Source: Drosophila pseudoobscura | Taxonomy: Eukaryota > Arthropoda > Insecta > Diptera > Drosophilidae | NCBI RefSeq assembly: GCF_009870125.1 | Contig: NC_046681.1 | Coordinates: 3,720,001 to 3,784,000 of the forward strand | DNA length: 64,000 bases | Direction of reading: 5' to 3' | Part shown: positions 48,701 to 59,920 of the stretch, piece by piece | How the letters are laid out: the number at the start of each line of letters is the position of its first letter | How positions within the stretch are numbered: the stretch's first letter is position 1 | Made by a program: the position numbers and the translations under genes | Notes under the pieces: generated by a model | The model's database searches: none | Seen by the model: only the letters and a program-made list of their open reading frames with translations | Told to the model about the DNA's origin: nothing

Positions 48701-51295
48701 CAAGTCTCGGCTGACCACCCGATATGTTCATTAGGAAAACAAACCCAACTCACTGTCGGAACTCTTAACTATCCACATGATCTCCCGGCAGCCTGAAAAG
48801 ACCCTTCCAATGAACTTGCAGACATGTAAAATGCAATGCAATAAAAGTGCCCCACAGTGGGGGAAGTGCTATCAGCTCTACCTTTCAGCTCTCCTCTCCA
48901 CGTTGAACGCAGTAATTAGAGCCCGATCCGAGCTTACGGTCTGATCTTTACGCATCTCTCGGATGATAAGCAATACAAAACAAAACAAGAAATAATCAGA
49001 AAACGAAAGGAAAAGAGGTCAATGCCAAAAGCATTTGAACTCTTGGTGCTTGAGTGTGGTGTGGTTGGTTTATGGCACTTTTTTGGAGTGGAAATTGTTT
49101 AGGAGTTTATTATCCGAAAAATGAAGTCGCGATTTGGTCACATTGTCACGCGCCGTTGAACGCTTCGGCTGCGCTCAATTAGGCCAAAGCAAAAAAAAGA
49201 AAAATATATAAAATATACATATATTTACAATAGGTATGTATCTATGTATCGGGGTAGGTTATGAAAAGCTACCCGCTCGCCATGAGATGCAATTAATCAG
49301 GTTTGCGGCTTCAAGTCCCTTTTTCGGGGACGGGGATCAAGCTAAACCGATGAATAAGGAAGTCGAAGCTAAGTTGAGCCTTCGACTTCGACTGCGACCC
49401 ACCTGCGAGTTTATGCAGATTTTTGCCAGAGAGCCAGAAAAACCAGTCAAAGGAAAACTATTTATTAGCGTAATAATTCCGCCTTTGGCCAGTTTCGAGC
49501 TGCTCACAGCTGCGAGGGGCGTGATCAGGTTTCTCCAGCGAAAGACTTAGTTGACCCATTGACTTAGTCAAAAATATTGCACAGGCCGCAAAAGTGTTTA
49601 TGAAATATTATGAGGAAAATCCGCTGGCTGTCGTCACTTTTGCAACGGAAATTATTTTAAATATAGACTTCACTTTCGGTTTCGCTTTGGACTTCTACAA
49701 TCCGTCTTTGTTTTTCTGTTCATAATTACAACAACACCCAAAGCCAAAACAAAGTTGGCAATCAAATGCCAGCCCCTAGTTAATGTTGGTGTAAATTGCG
49801 TAAATTCTGTACAAATTATGCTCTAACGTGGCCTATGGTACTGCGAGTATGACTATAGTGGGCAGACATTCGTCCTCGTCCAAGCAATTTATAAATTGTT
49901 GGCGTGTTCGCTTTACATTCGTAAAGTCTATTTAACAAAGCTCTTGGCTTTGCTGCCTCCCGAGTCGCACTGAGCTCAAGTTGTGTATGAAATGTATGGC
50001 CAAGCGAGAGGAGTTGCAGAAATAGCAGCAGAACAGCTGATATCTTTCGAAAAGAGCCAAATTCTGTATTTCGTATCACTAGGTGCCATGTGCATAGGTC
50101 CACTAAAAGATAATATCCAATATTTTCAAAAAAATTATATAAAATACAAATATCAAATTTCAAATATATAAATAGATAAATGTATTTATAATTTTATTCT
50201 TTAAAAACTCCACTCGAGCCCCTCGCTCAGTCAATAAATACAATATAGAGCGTAGCGCAATTAGGCAGCAGCAAATGTCTACAAACTAACCAAAAAACAA
50301 AAAACTACAATTAAGGAAAAATTCAAAATTTAGTCATTTCCAAGACGTAACGGTAGAAGCGAACGAAAATACATACCAAGTAAATTACAAAATTCAATTT
50401 TGATTTTCCGAAAGCTGCAAACCAAATAATAATTTCCAACTCTGTATATCTTGCTTTTCCAAAATAATATTTCAAAGAAAATAAGGGAGAATTAGAGAGA
50501 AAGGACAATAAAAGCCCGTTTGCATTAACAAGTCATACTAAATTCGAAGAAAGCTGAGAGTTCAATGCTGCCGTTCGAGCATAAGCAAATTGAACGGAGT
50601 AGGTTGTTGGGGAGTGGTTAATGCAAATTAATTATATTATATATAATATATTCCAAGGAGGATATTTTTTAATAATGTAGACAATATAACGTATTTGGTT
50701 GTTTTAATATTTATCAAATTAATCAAATTTACTCCAGAGAAAATATAAATGGGGCTTGTAATATAAAAACGTATGTTTTAGAATATGAATTTCTTATACG
50801 TCGGATTACCGAGCAATTGACAAATCTGAAAATGACTCCTTTCGCAGCAATTCATATGATTAATAAAGATCAAAGTATTAACTTTGTGCCTTGTTACATA
50901 ATATCTTCGTTTCGGTATAAAGCATTATCCAAGTACATCCCCACCCCAAAAAAAAGAGTTACTTACTTGCAACGCTTCCCCGTCTCCGACTTTTCCAACT
51001 GCAATTGTTGCAAGTTTCAGCTGTCCTCCCATATTTGGCATAGTTTATAAATACTCGTATTCGTACGAGTATTCTCTATGATAAATGTTAAAAAATTATC
51101 CAGACATGTTTCTATTTATCTGCGGCGCTATCGCTCTGCTGGTTGCTTATTTCGCTTTTTTGGATTGTTGAAATGTTGCAACTTACATATTTGAGTTTGG
51201 AAAATTTCTTTGCAGCCGAAATGTTGCGGCGAAAGAAATTGCAAGTCAATTACCATTAGACGGTTTGCATGGCGCCATGACGCAATCGCCACATG

Positions 51296-51342
51296 TGGCA
51301 GCGGTGGCATGGCAGCGGTGGCATGGCAGCGGTGGCATGGCA
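51296..51342. repeat. 14-bp tandem repeat, three copies
   Basis: TGGCAGCGGTGGCA is repeated head to tail about three times and followed by a partial unit. It is a short minisatellite in non-coding DNA. Confidence 0.85.
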
Positions 51343-52684
51343 GCAGAGACACGTGGCAACAAATACAATAACAGATAGCAAAGCCGACGTCATCACCATA
51401 TCGCTAATTGATTGCGTCTGCTACGGCTGTTGTGCCTGTTGTTTCTTGTTGCTGTTGTTGCATTCACTTTGCTGGTTTTGGGTCGCGCCATTCTCCATTG
51501 CCACATGCCGCACGCTCAGATACTCATACGAGTATCTCCGTTGAGCACTTGCGTAGTTTCGCGGGTTAGGACAAGATCAATGTTGCTGATGTTGGTCAAT
51601 TTGTGCAAGCAGGTTCTCCCGAAGCGAAAGACTCAGGCAACGAACTTGAAATGCGTGCCCGCTCCATCTGGACTGTTTGTCATTGAAATTGATTGAACCG
51701 ATAAACGATGCTGGCAACCAGAGATAGCACTCCCTCTTTTATAAGATAACTGTTGCATCATTTTGACTGACTTGTTTTCCATTTCATTTTTAGCAAATTG
51801 CCTGATTTTTTCTGGTCTTAAGTGGTTGCAAAATTATGTGAGAAATTGCAGAGAAGAGAGTGGAGAGTGAAGTGTACCGATTGGGGCTTGAGGCAGGTCC
51901 AGTTCATTCGTGCAATACGTTTTAGCTGTTTATATAGCTTAGCGCTCCTAACTGTTAAAGGCTTACTGGTCCTATTTGATTTAAGGAAATGTTTTAAATG
52001 TACATTTCGTTTGCTTTCCTGAATTTACCTTTTTTTAAATGGAATGGCAATATCAAGTTATCCACGAATATTTTTGTATTTATTTTGCTAAGTTTTTATT
52101 CTAAATCTTTTTAGAAGTGCGCTGAGTTCCCCAAGATGAAGTTATTGAGTAAGAGCAGTGTGTCGGAAGTAGATCTACCTATTACTTGCTGGTTGTGAGG
52201 CAGTCGTTGTCTCAGTCAAATATGTTATTCTTGTATAGCTCTGCATTTTTTCATTGTGAATTGTGCTTTTCAGCCTTAACAGCTTTTAAATTCCGATGAA
52301 GCACCGCAAGCGTTTCGTTGTCTCTCTTCCTGCATCCAAATATAAACTGAATTCCTCTGTACTCATGTGATTTTCTCCTTCTAACTCCTCTTTCCATCCT
52401 AATCCTAAAACAACACTTGCCCCATGCTCACCTGCGCGCCCTGAGACTATGCTCTCAGCAACATTGGGTCTAGATTAGAAAACGGTTTAAAATTAGAGCC
52501 AAAAGAGTTTGGATCATAAATCGAATGATTTATGTAGATTATTCCCATACTCTTTCTATACTCTTTCCACGTATTGACCAATATGCTAGCTGCTCCTATA
52601 CCGTGCCGTCCGTTCCATCTGTTTTCCGTCTCTTCCCACAAGCCATGCGAGGAAGGGAATGGGAGCGAGGCAGTGGATTCCGCT

Positions 52685-52880
52685 GCGGGAAGTTGTTGTG
52701 TTCATTCTGGCTATAAGTAATATAGATCCGATCGTAACGTGTTTCTGCATTCTACTGGTATATGTATGTATATGCATTCCTTATGAATCTTCGGTTTTGG
52801 CTCATACAATCATACAATTTTTGGATGATACAGAATGTGTACATAAGTACTGGGGTCGGAAACGCTTACTTTTGGCAGTT
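52685..52880 (+). mobile_element. Decayed DINE-1-like fragment
   Basis: TTCTGGCTATAA, GATCCGATCG, a TTCTGCATTCTA block and TACTGGGGTCGGAAACGCTT occur in the same order as in the intact copies but with many substitutions and indels. Confidence 0.5.
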
Positions 52881-53812
52881 TGCAGTATGCAAATATTCTA
52901 ATGAATATAATAAATGCACCTACGAATAAGGTTTTCGCTGCACGAACTCTTTTATTGAGCGATATTTAAGTAAAGCTATTAAATACATATAAGCACTAGT
53001 GTGCGTGAGCTCTATATGTTTCGAGAATCGAATCGCCAAATCGAATATGGGGAAAGTTTTAAAAATATTGAGATGCATATCGAGATAAGGGGACAATTTT
53101 GCGAGTTTTTCGACTAGTTCTTCATTTGTTTGTTGGATCTTTTTTTTCGTTCCTTGCTATCGTTTTCCACATTTAGCATTACAAATTTCAGTTTTTATCA
53201 GGGACCGTTATCATTCTCAACTATATTTTAAAAATCATCGGTAATCACCGGTAACAAAAAGAAAAAAATCAAAGCTATGGATTATTCGACAGTTTTTAGT
53301 GGTGGGGAGCTGAAAAATTGTATTGATATCCAACTGAGACAAGGCGAAAGCATTGGAAGAAATTATATTTTTGTGATGAGGGATCGGCGAGTAGATACAA
53401 TAAGTTGCCCCTAGTTTATTTTCTCCCGAGTTTGCTTCCAAATTTAAGAATCCCACAAGATAAAACGTTACGGTTGAACCATTTCTTTAAGCGTGGAAAC
53501 TTAGTAATATCGGCTTACTTGGCTTAGTTTTTCGCTGTTCATTTGTATAGAGTTCTTTCTATAGAGAGATTTGTATCTGTATTTAAAACAAGCGGAACAT
53601 CATAATAATAATAATAATGTAATAATCGTTTGTGCAATCGAAATTTGAACGAGATAGACACAACCCACTGCCACTGCTTTATCAATCCTCTGAGAGCATG
53701 CTGTATGCAACCATTCATGAGCGAACTTCACAATTGTGAAATAAGCTGATGGGACTTGAGCTGAATTATTTCTGATAAGAGTACATACATATGTATAAAT
53801 AAATGTACACAT

Positions 53813-53900
53813 AGTATTTGAATGAGTAATTCGAGTTCATATTTTAATTTTGTTACGATTCAAAGTATTTGAATGAGTAATTCGAGTTAATATTTTAAAT
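53813..53900. repeat. 51-bp tandem duplication
   Basis: AGTATTTGAATGAGTAATTC occurs at 53813 and again at 53864, followed by GAGTTCATATTTTA and GAGTTAATATTTTA respectively. Confidence 0.85.
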
Positions 53901-54023
53901 TCGTTTGCACATTTGATTCTCTTTCTCCCTTTCGGCTTTATAATACAAATTCCTGGTTATTCTATACATACATATGTATGTATAAGTCTATATAAGTATG
54001 TGTACGTATAGGTAAAGAGCAGA

Positions 54024-54718
54024 CTATATAAGAGATATGTGCGCTTCGGCATCGAATTTCACGTGATGATTTTCCTGTTGCACTCGGTACTTCCTTTGCT
54101 TACGCTTGTAGGATACGAGGCATAGAACTAGCACAATGATGAAAATGGAACAAAGAACATATGCAGCATGTTCAGGAAATTCGAATTCAGCTGGTTTTTC
54201 CGTAGGGGTTGTAAGGAGTTTCGCCGTAGTTGTAAGCAACTCCGTGGAGGAGTCGTCCCAGATGCTCGAGGAAGTGGAGTCGTCCCAGGTGCTCCAAGAA
54301 GTGGAGTCCGTCGAAGTCTCAGTTTCATGAGTGTCCTCAGTCGAGGTTGTTGTGGGTGCACTTGCGGTTTTGGTTTGCAGCAGGGGTTGACAGTCTCCAT
54401 TGCCGTCGGTGGACATTATGTATCCAGGACAGCAAATTTCTTGCATTTCCGTCTTTTTTTTGGTCTGAGAATATTTCTGAATTAAAACCGTCAATGCGCT
54501 TTGAATGCCACAACATGGTTTACCACTTTTTTTGGACTCCCGTTGATCTTCAGTTTCTTGAAGTAGTCCGCGAATGGTCCATATTCATTTAATGGGGTAA
54601 ATTCCTCTTCGGTATAGCTAATTTCAACGGGCTGACTGCACAAATTCGGATCTCGATGGGCCCTTATCATCTTGTATGCCAAAATGCTTAGGAAAAATAT
54701 GAACAGAAACTTTAGCAT
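54024..54718 (-). CDS. Nimrod-like small type I transmembrane protein, frame broken at an A7 run
   Basis: The minus strand starts at 54718 (MLKFLFIFFLSILAYKMIRA, a signal peptide) and runs in one frame to a stop at 54491. A second frame overlaps from just upstream and carries KPCCGIQSALTV, then EICCPGYI, a Thr/Ser/Asp-rich stalk, a membrane segment (YVLCSIFIIVLVLCLV), a basic stop-transfer stretch and a short tail ending at 54024. The two frames meet at seven A residues near 54528-54535; a one-base difference there would join them into about 230 residues. The CCxGY motif after an EMI-like Cys pattern is the Nimrod family mark, and the locus is syntenic with the Nimrod cluster. The size resembles NimC3, but no full NIM repeat is visible. 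It may be a real gene with an assembly error or a young pseudogene. Confidence 0.7.
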
Positions 54719-55341
54719 TATGCTGTATTAGTAGTCCGCACGGCAAAGAAATTAAAATTCAACTAAAAAAAATTCAACGGAATCAAATTCTTATTCTACT
54801 TGCGAGTTCCGATAAGAAAGCTTCTGTAAAATAAACTTTTTCCCTCTGGGGCACACAGTAGCCATCATTCCAATATGCTTTCCATTTATCGCATGTTTTT
54901 GAAAAGTAGCAGCTTAAGCCGAGCTTTCTTTATGTAAGTCGAGAGATGTTGCCTAGCTTAGGGCTTAATACAATGTTCAACTTTTTTATAGTGATCCAAG
55001 GTAAAGCTTAGATACTTGGTTTCCACTGTATAAAGCTGAGCGCTTGGCTATGCTATGCTTAAAGTTTGTGCTTATAAAGCATACCGAGCTTTAACAATGG
55101 ATATGATATCGTCGGAGAGCTTTCGTTCAGGAGAGCGAGAGCACGGAACAGTGCTAGTTCAAAGTTAATAATCAGAGCAGGAACAAGTAACATAGCCAAA
55201 CAGTGAAACAGAAGTGAACCGTTCAAAGCACTGATTCCATTATTTAATCTATGTGTATAAACAAATTAAAGAGATTTGTATTAACTGGTAGGCAGAGATT
55301 TCTATCAGCTTTGAGCTCTTTCTTCTTATCTTTAAACAAAA
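54719..55341. other. Upstream flank of the Nimrod-like gene
   Basis: AT-rich non-coding sequence. I see no TATA box at the expected distance and no open frame with a recognisable product. Confidence 0.4.
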
Positions 55342-56427
55342 ACGAGGGGGAACGTTGTGAGTTGCTGCGGACACCGCAACTCTACAGTTATACCCGATAC
55401 TAAGTCAGTATGGCTCTCCTCCGGCAGACGCCGCTAATATTAAACGACACGACAAAGAGTGCGTGCGGGAGAGACAGAAAATCAGTCTGAGCGTGACGTC
55501 ACGCGCTGCGTAGCCACTGCAAATTGATTTGTTTCCTTTGGCTATAAAAATGATCAGATCTGATCCAGATTCAGCAATCTGATAGATATGGTCGGTATCT
55601 ATGATTCTGCGTTTTTAGTTTTCTCAAATCTGCAATATTGTGGATGCAACAGATTTTCGTCCTTTGTGTGGGCGGAAGGGGGTGGGGCGAAATTTTGAGA
55701 TATACGTTTTATAGTGAGATCTAACAGGATTGCGGATACCAAATTTGGTTACTCTAGCGATAATAGTCTCTGAGATTTGGGAATATCCTTTGCGGGGGTG
55801 GAAGGGGGTGTGGCGAAATTTTGAAACAAACTCGTCTCGGTCCGATATATTAGGAGTGTGGATACCAAATTTGGTTGCTCTAGCTTTTATAGCTCTGAGA
55901 TCTAGGCGCTAATGTTTTACTCTAAGCAAAGCCGCCTATGCTAGAGAGAGACAGGGCGAGAAAAAATTAAATTGTTTTCTTGATGCTGGCTATAATAATA
56001 ATACGATCCAGTTCAGATTCTGCAGCCTAAAAGATATGGTCATTCTCTACGATTCTGCGTTTTTAGTTTTCTCGTATCTTTAAAAAAGTAGATGCCACAG
56101 ATTTTCGTCCTTTGTGGGGGCGGAAGTGGGCGGGGCGAAGTTTTGAAATATTTTTGTAGCAGTGACATATCACAGAAGTCTGGATCCAAAACATCGTTGC
56201 TCTAGCTTTTATAGTCTTTGAGCATTAGGCGCTGAAGGGGACGGACAGACGGACGGACGGACAGACGGACAGACAGACATGGCTCAATCGACTCGGCTAT
56301 TGATGCTGATCAAGAATATATATACTTTATGGGGTCGGAAACGATTCCTTCTGGACGTTACACACATCCACTTTTACCACAAATCTAATATACCCCAATA
56401 CTCATTTTGAGTATCGGGTATAAAAAG
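55342..56427 (+). mobile_element. Complete DINE-1/INE-1-type Helitron-derived element
   Basis: It has the same ends as the copy at 30388-31494 (CGAGGGGGAACGTTGTGAG at the left; AGTATCGGGTATAAAAA at the right), the TTATACCCGATACT arm, two GTGGCGAAATTTT blocks, a GACGGACAGACGGACGG tract at about 56241-56280 and the ACTCGGCTATTGATGC core. It is non-coding. Confidence 0.88.
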
Positions 56428-56462
56428 TCAACCATTTCTTTGACCATTTCGGAAAGATGGCG

Positions 56463-56830
56463 TTATATAAGCGAACAGGTAGGGGCTAGTTCTGCCCGGT
56501 ACGACTTTTGTCTGCGAATATTTGGTAGAAATTGGTATAAATGAAAAGTCTGTGAAGCAGTAACCTTCAATCCTCTGTTTGTCCCAGTTTCCGTATTTGT
56601 TACTTTGCATCCCGCAGCATATTCATTAGCATCTGGGTCGTAGGGAACCTTGCGCAAATCACATAGACACTGTTCAAGACATCCATCTCCTTTGGATTGT
56701 TGCGGTTCGACTTTAGCAAACTTACGAGCGTTTGGGTTCATGCTGCAGAGTATGTTCTCAGGTTTCAAATCCATGTGAGCCGAATCATTTGAGTGCCGAT
56801 GGTGCCGATCACATGTATGAGGAGAACCTT
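56463..56830 (-). pseudogene. Possible protein-kinase fragment (HMDLKPENIL)
   Basis: The minus strand reads HMDLKPENILCSMNPN near 56720-56777, a match to the kinase catalytic loop HxDLKPxN. Just upstream, in another frame, is CMGEAELKVLLIHVIGTIGT, which looks like the helix that precedes this loop in kinases. Downstream the sequence (ARKFAKVEPQQSK) does not continue with a recognisable DFG segment. Only this short piece is seen and the frame changes, so I treat it as a remnant of a retroposed or duplicated kinase gene. Chance resemblance cannot be excluded. Confidence 0.35.
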
Positions 56831-59800
56831 CAACTCGGCTTCGCCCATGCAGCGATCCTGGCTGCAGAACTATTTTTGCATCAACAAATGAAAGTCCCAG
56901 TTTAGCTTTTGTCTGTTGATGCTGGATTATAAATTTAACAAATGAATAGGTGAAACAAAAAATTTAATTGCGATGTGGCAAATGCGGTGGAGTTGCTCAA
57001 AAAACAGAAATCGGAATGCCGAATTTGAGGAAGAAGATTTTTCTCGGGTAAAATAAAAAGTAAATATGGGGTAAAAGCTTATTCGCGGGTAATAAACACA
57101 AAATATATAATTCGTAATAATATTACAAAAATAAAAAATTCTACAAATGCTACATAGTATATATGCCCTTTACTAAATTCGAGCCAAACCGCATTATTGT
57201 TGTGTGCAGTGCTGCCAGAATCTTCTAAGCAAAAATTGCTAGATTTGGGAAGATAAATTGCAAAAAATGTCTACAATTTTCATGAAAATTGCCAATGGTA
57301 AACCATTAAAATTTTAATTTTCAACAAATATACACATACAAAGATATAGTAGACTCGGCCAAATAAAGGCTAAAAGACTAAAAGTTTGCTATGTTGGTTC
57401 CAAAGTCGTCAATGAATTGCATTTCGAATACATTTTTAATAATGTAGGTGCACTTTGCAAGCTGAAAACTGCTCCACACACATGATTACTTGTGGCAATC
57501 GCCGTGTGTTTGCAGGCATAGAACTGCTTCCTGTTCCTCCGTTTTGGTCGACTTCGAACGAAAGGCAACATTTTTTGTTTGTTCCATGCGCCATTACATT
57601 CCATTACACGTACAATAAGCTCGCGTTGGATCAGTTGCAATCCTTGCGAATCCATTACTTAAACACCACCAACATTAAAAGAGTTTTCAAACACTATCAA
57701 GTTGTTCATATAATCGAGCCACTGAGTTAAATACATGTTCCGATATCTTTGTGAACCCTATTAATCGCAATTTCTGCAGTTGATGACAAAAAGGTATACA
57801 AAATACAAAACCCTTGAAAAAAAATATAAAAATTGCCAGTTTTATAATAAAGTTGCTAAAATTGCTAAATAACAATTTAAAATTGCTAGATTTGTGGCTC
57901 CATTCATTGTGGATACCACAGAATTTCGCCTTTTATGGGGCCGGATGGGGATATATGTATACTCTTCCTTCTGGGTGTTACCTACACATCTACACAAAAC
58001 TAATAAGTCCGATATTGGCTAATACACTGTTTACACTAGGGTTAAACTGTTGAGTTTTGGTCAGAGTTTAAATTTTATAGGATAAGCATATGGGCCTAGT
58101 GGTTTCACTTGCGATTGTTCGATTTTCCGAATATTTTAACGCTGTTCTGCCTATCGTATTGCCACTAGTAACAATAAAAACTAGTGTATCGAAAATCAAA
58201 TTATGGGGCTTACAAATTATGGCTGAGGTAAAAGATGAAAATAAATAGAATCCTTTAAAGAAATTGTATTATTGCGTTAACCATTTGCATAATTTGATTT
58301 TTTATAAAATTTTGCTAGAACCACCCGCACGTATCAGCTTTCCAACTCAATAAATAGAATAGGTGCAAGTGGAGACACGAACTCTGAGTTGCTGAGCTAA
58401 CTCATCTATCGATAGGTAACTCATGTTAGAGTAAATAGCTATGTTTTTATCAGTGAGAATAAAATAATAGTCTCTTACTCATTAGCAATGCAATCACATG
58501 AACTGGTTTATATTGGCAAAATATTTGCAACTTTTATCTCAGTCCAGCCAAGTTGTATTTAATAAATTTAACCAAAACCAAAAGCAAATAACTTTTATTT
58601 GTGTTAGCAACAATCTAATATAGCACTTTACAATAACAAATAGAAGGAAATAACTTCTGTGGGAACAGACGGGAGGCGGGCCTGCCTGTCGTTATCAATT
58701 GTGATATAAGATATAATATTTGCCTGTATCGGATCATAATATTATTCTCAGTGAACTTTGGTCTTCTGTTCAAGAATTCACTACGAGATTGCCTGTGCCT
58801 GCCTACGAAGTGTGACTGTCTGTTGCATTTTGTTCGATTTACCGTTTGTGTTAGAGAAAGAGTGCGTGGAGAGAGACAACTCGCTAGAGAGAACACAATG
58901 GGTGGAGATGATGCGTGTGGGCTAGAGAAATAAATGGTAATAATTGTCTTAGGGGGATTGTTTTGCAATGCTGAGAGAGCAGTTGCGCTTGAGAGCTTAT
59001 GACACCATTATAACTCAGAGTTATCCGCTCAGAGTTATCCGCATATTTATATAAAATGATGTTTGCTCTACACACTTGGGTGTTCACGGTGTTAATCTTT
59101 TCGTCTCTACATAGTCCCTGGAAATCCGTTTAATTTCTGTCCATATCCACTCTCATTCCCATTGCTGTTGTGGATGTGGACTATTCATCATACATACATC
59201 TCACTATTCACAGCGAAACCGCTAAGATCAGCATCCTATCTCAGATTTACGCACATATTACTCCTACGATTGAAAATAAGGTCTTCAGTTACAATAGAAA
59301 TCTTTGGTTTTTTCAATGAGTTTTTATATTGCTCCCATGATAACGGAAAACCTAGTACAATTGAAATCGGTAATTTTAATTAAAGAGAAAAACGCATCAG
59401 ATCAGTACAACAATATTCTTACATTTTTGGCACCAATTAATTCTGGTTATGTTATTTTTTCAAATTTTCTTTTTATTTACATTATTTAAATATGTACAAA
59501 CATTTCATAGAAAGGAAATTTTCATGAAAAAGTCGAAGGAGCAACTCGTCTGCTGTTTGATTTTCCGTCTCTGTCTACAAAAGAACTGTACACATGGAGG
59601 GGGAAGGCGAGGGGACAGGCATTGGCAGAGCGACCCGGATGGGCGGGGCAAGCTTTCTAGGTTGAATTAACCCATCGACGGCGCCTGTCAAAGCTCTTCC
59701 CCTGGCCCAGATCCTCCAAGAATTTCGGCTGTTATCACAAACTAAAACTAAATTTTAAGTCGTACGTTGAGGGTTGCTTGGCGGGGGAGAGGGTGGCAGA

Positions 59801-59920
59801 TTGGGTGGCAGGGTCCAGGTTGTTGGCCTATTTTTCATTTTGATAATGTCGACTTGCTGATGCGCTCGCCTTCACCCGACTTCGATTCTCCAGTGGCCCT
59901 CGTAAGTGTTGCAATTGGAT
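56831..59920. other. Non-coding, repeat-containing stretch
   Basis: It holds a decayed DINE-1-like piece at 57885-57990 (ATTGTGGATACCACAGA, TTTTATGGGGCCGGATGGGG, CTTCTGGGTGTTAC). A segment at 58590-59090 on the minus strand resembles an LTR-type sequence and shares GATGCTGAGAG-type blocks with 42405-42440. It also has a 14-bp duplication (CTCAGAGTTATCCG twice) near 59016-59043. The open frame at 57389-57655 (minus) has no recognisable domain. Confidence 0.4.
57885..57990 (+). mobile_element. Decayed DINE-1-like fragment
   Basis: Blocks ATTGTGGATACCACAGA, TTTCGCCTTTTATGGGG and CCTTCTGGGTGTTAC occur in the order of the intact copies, with the middle deleted. Confidence 0.5.

Larger units (their letters stand above)
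45768..54023. other. Long stretch without recognised genes (possible Ance-3 intron)
   Basis: Many open frames of 60-140 codons occur on both strands, but none shows a domain, signal peptide plus cleavage context, or splice-consistent neighbour. A 14-bp unit TGGCAGCGGTGGCA is repeated three times near 51296-51342, a 51-bp tandem duplication lies at 53813-53900, and a decayed DINE-1 piece lies at 52685-52880. Enhancers may be present but cannot be recognised by reading. Confidence 0.4.
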
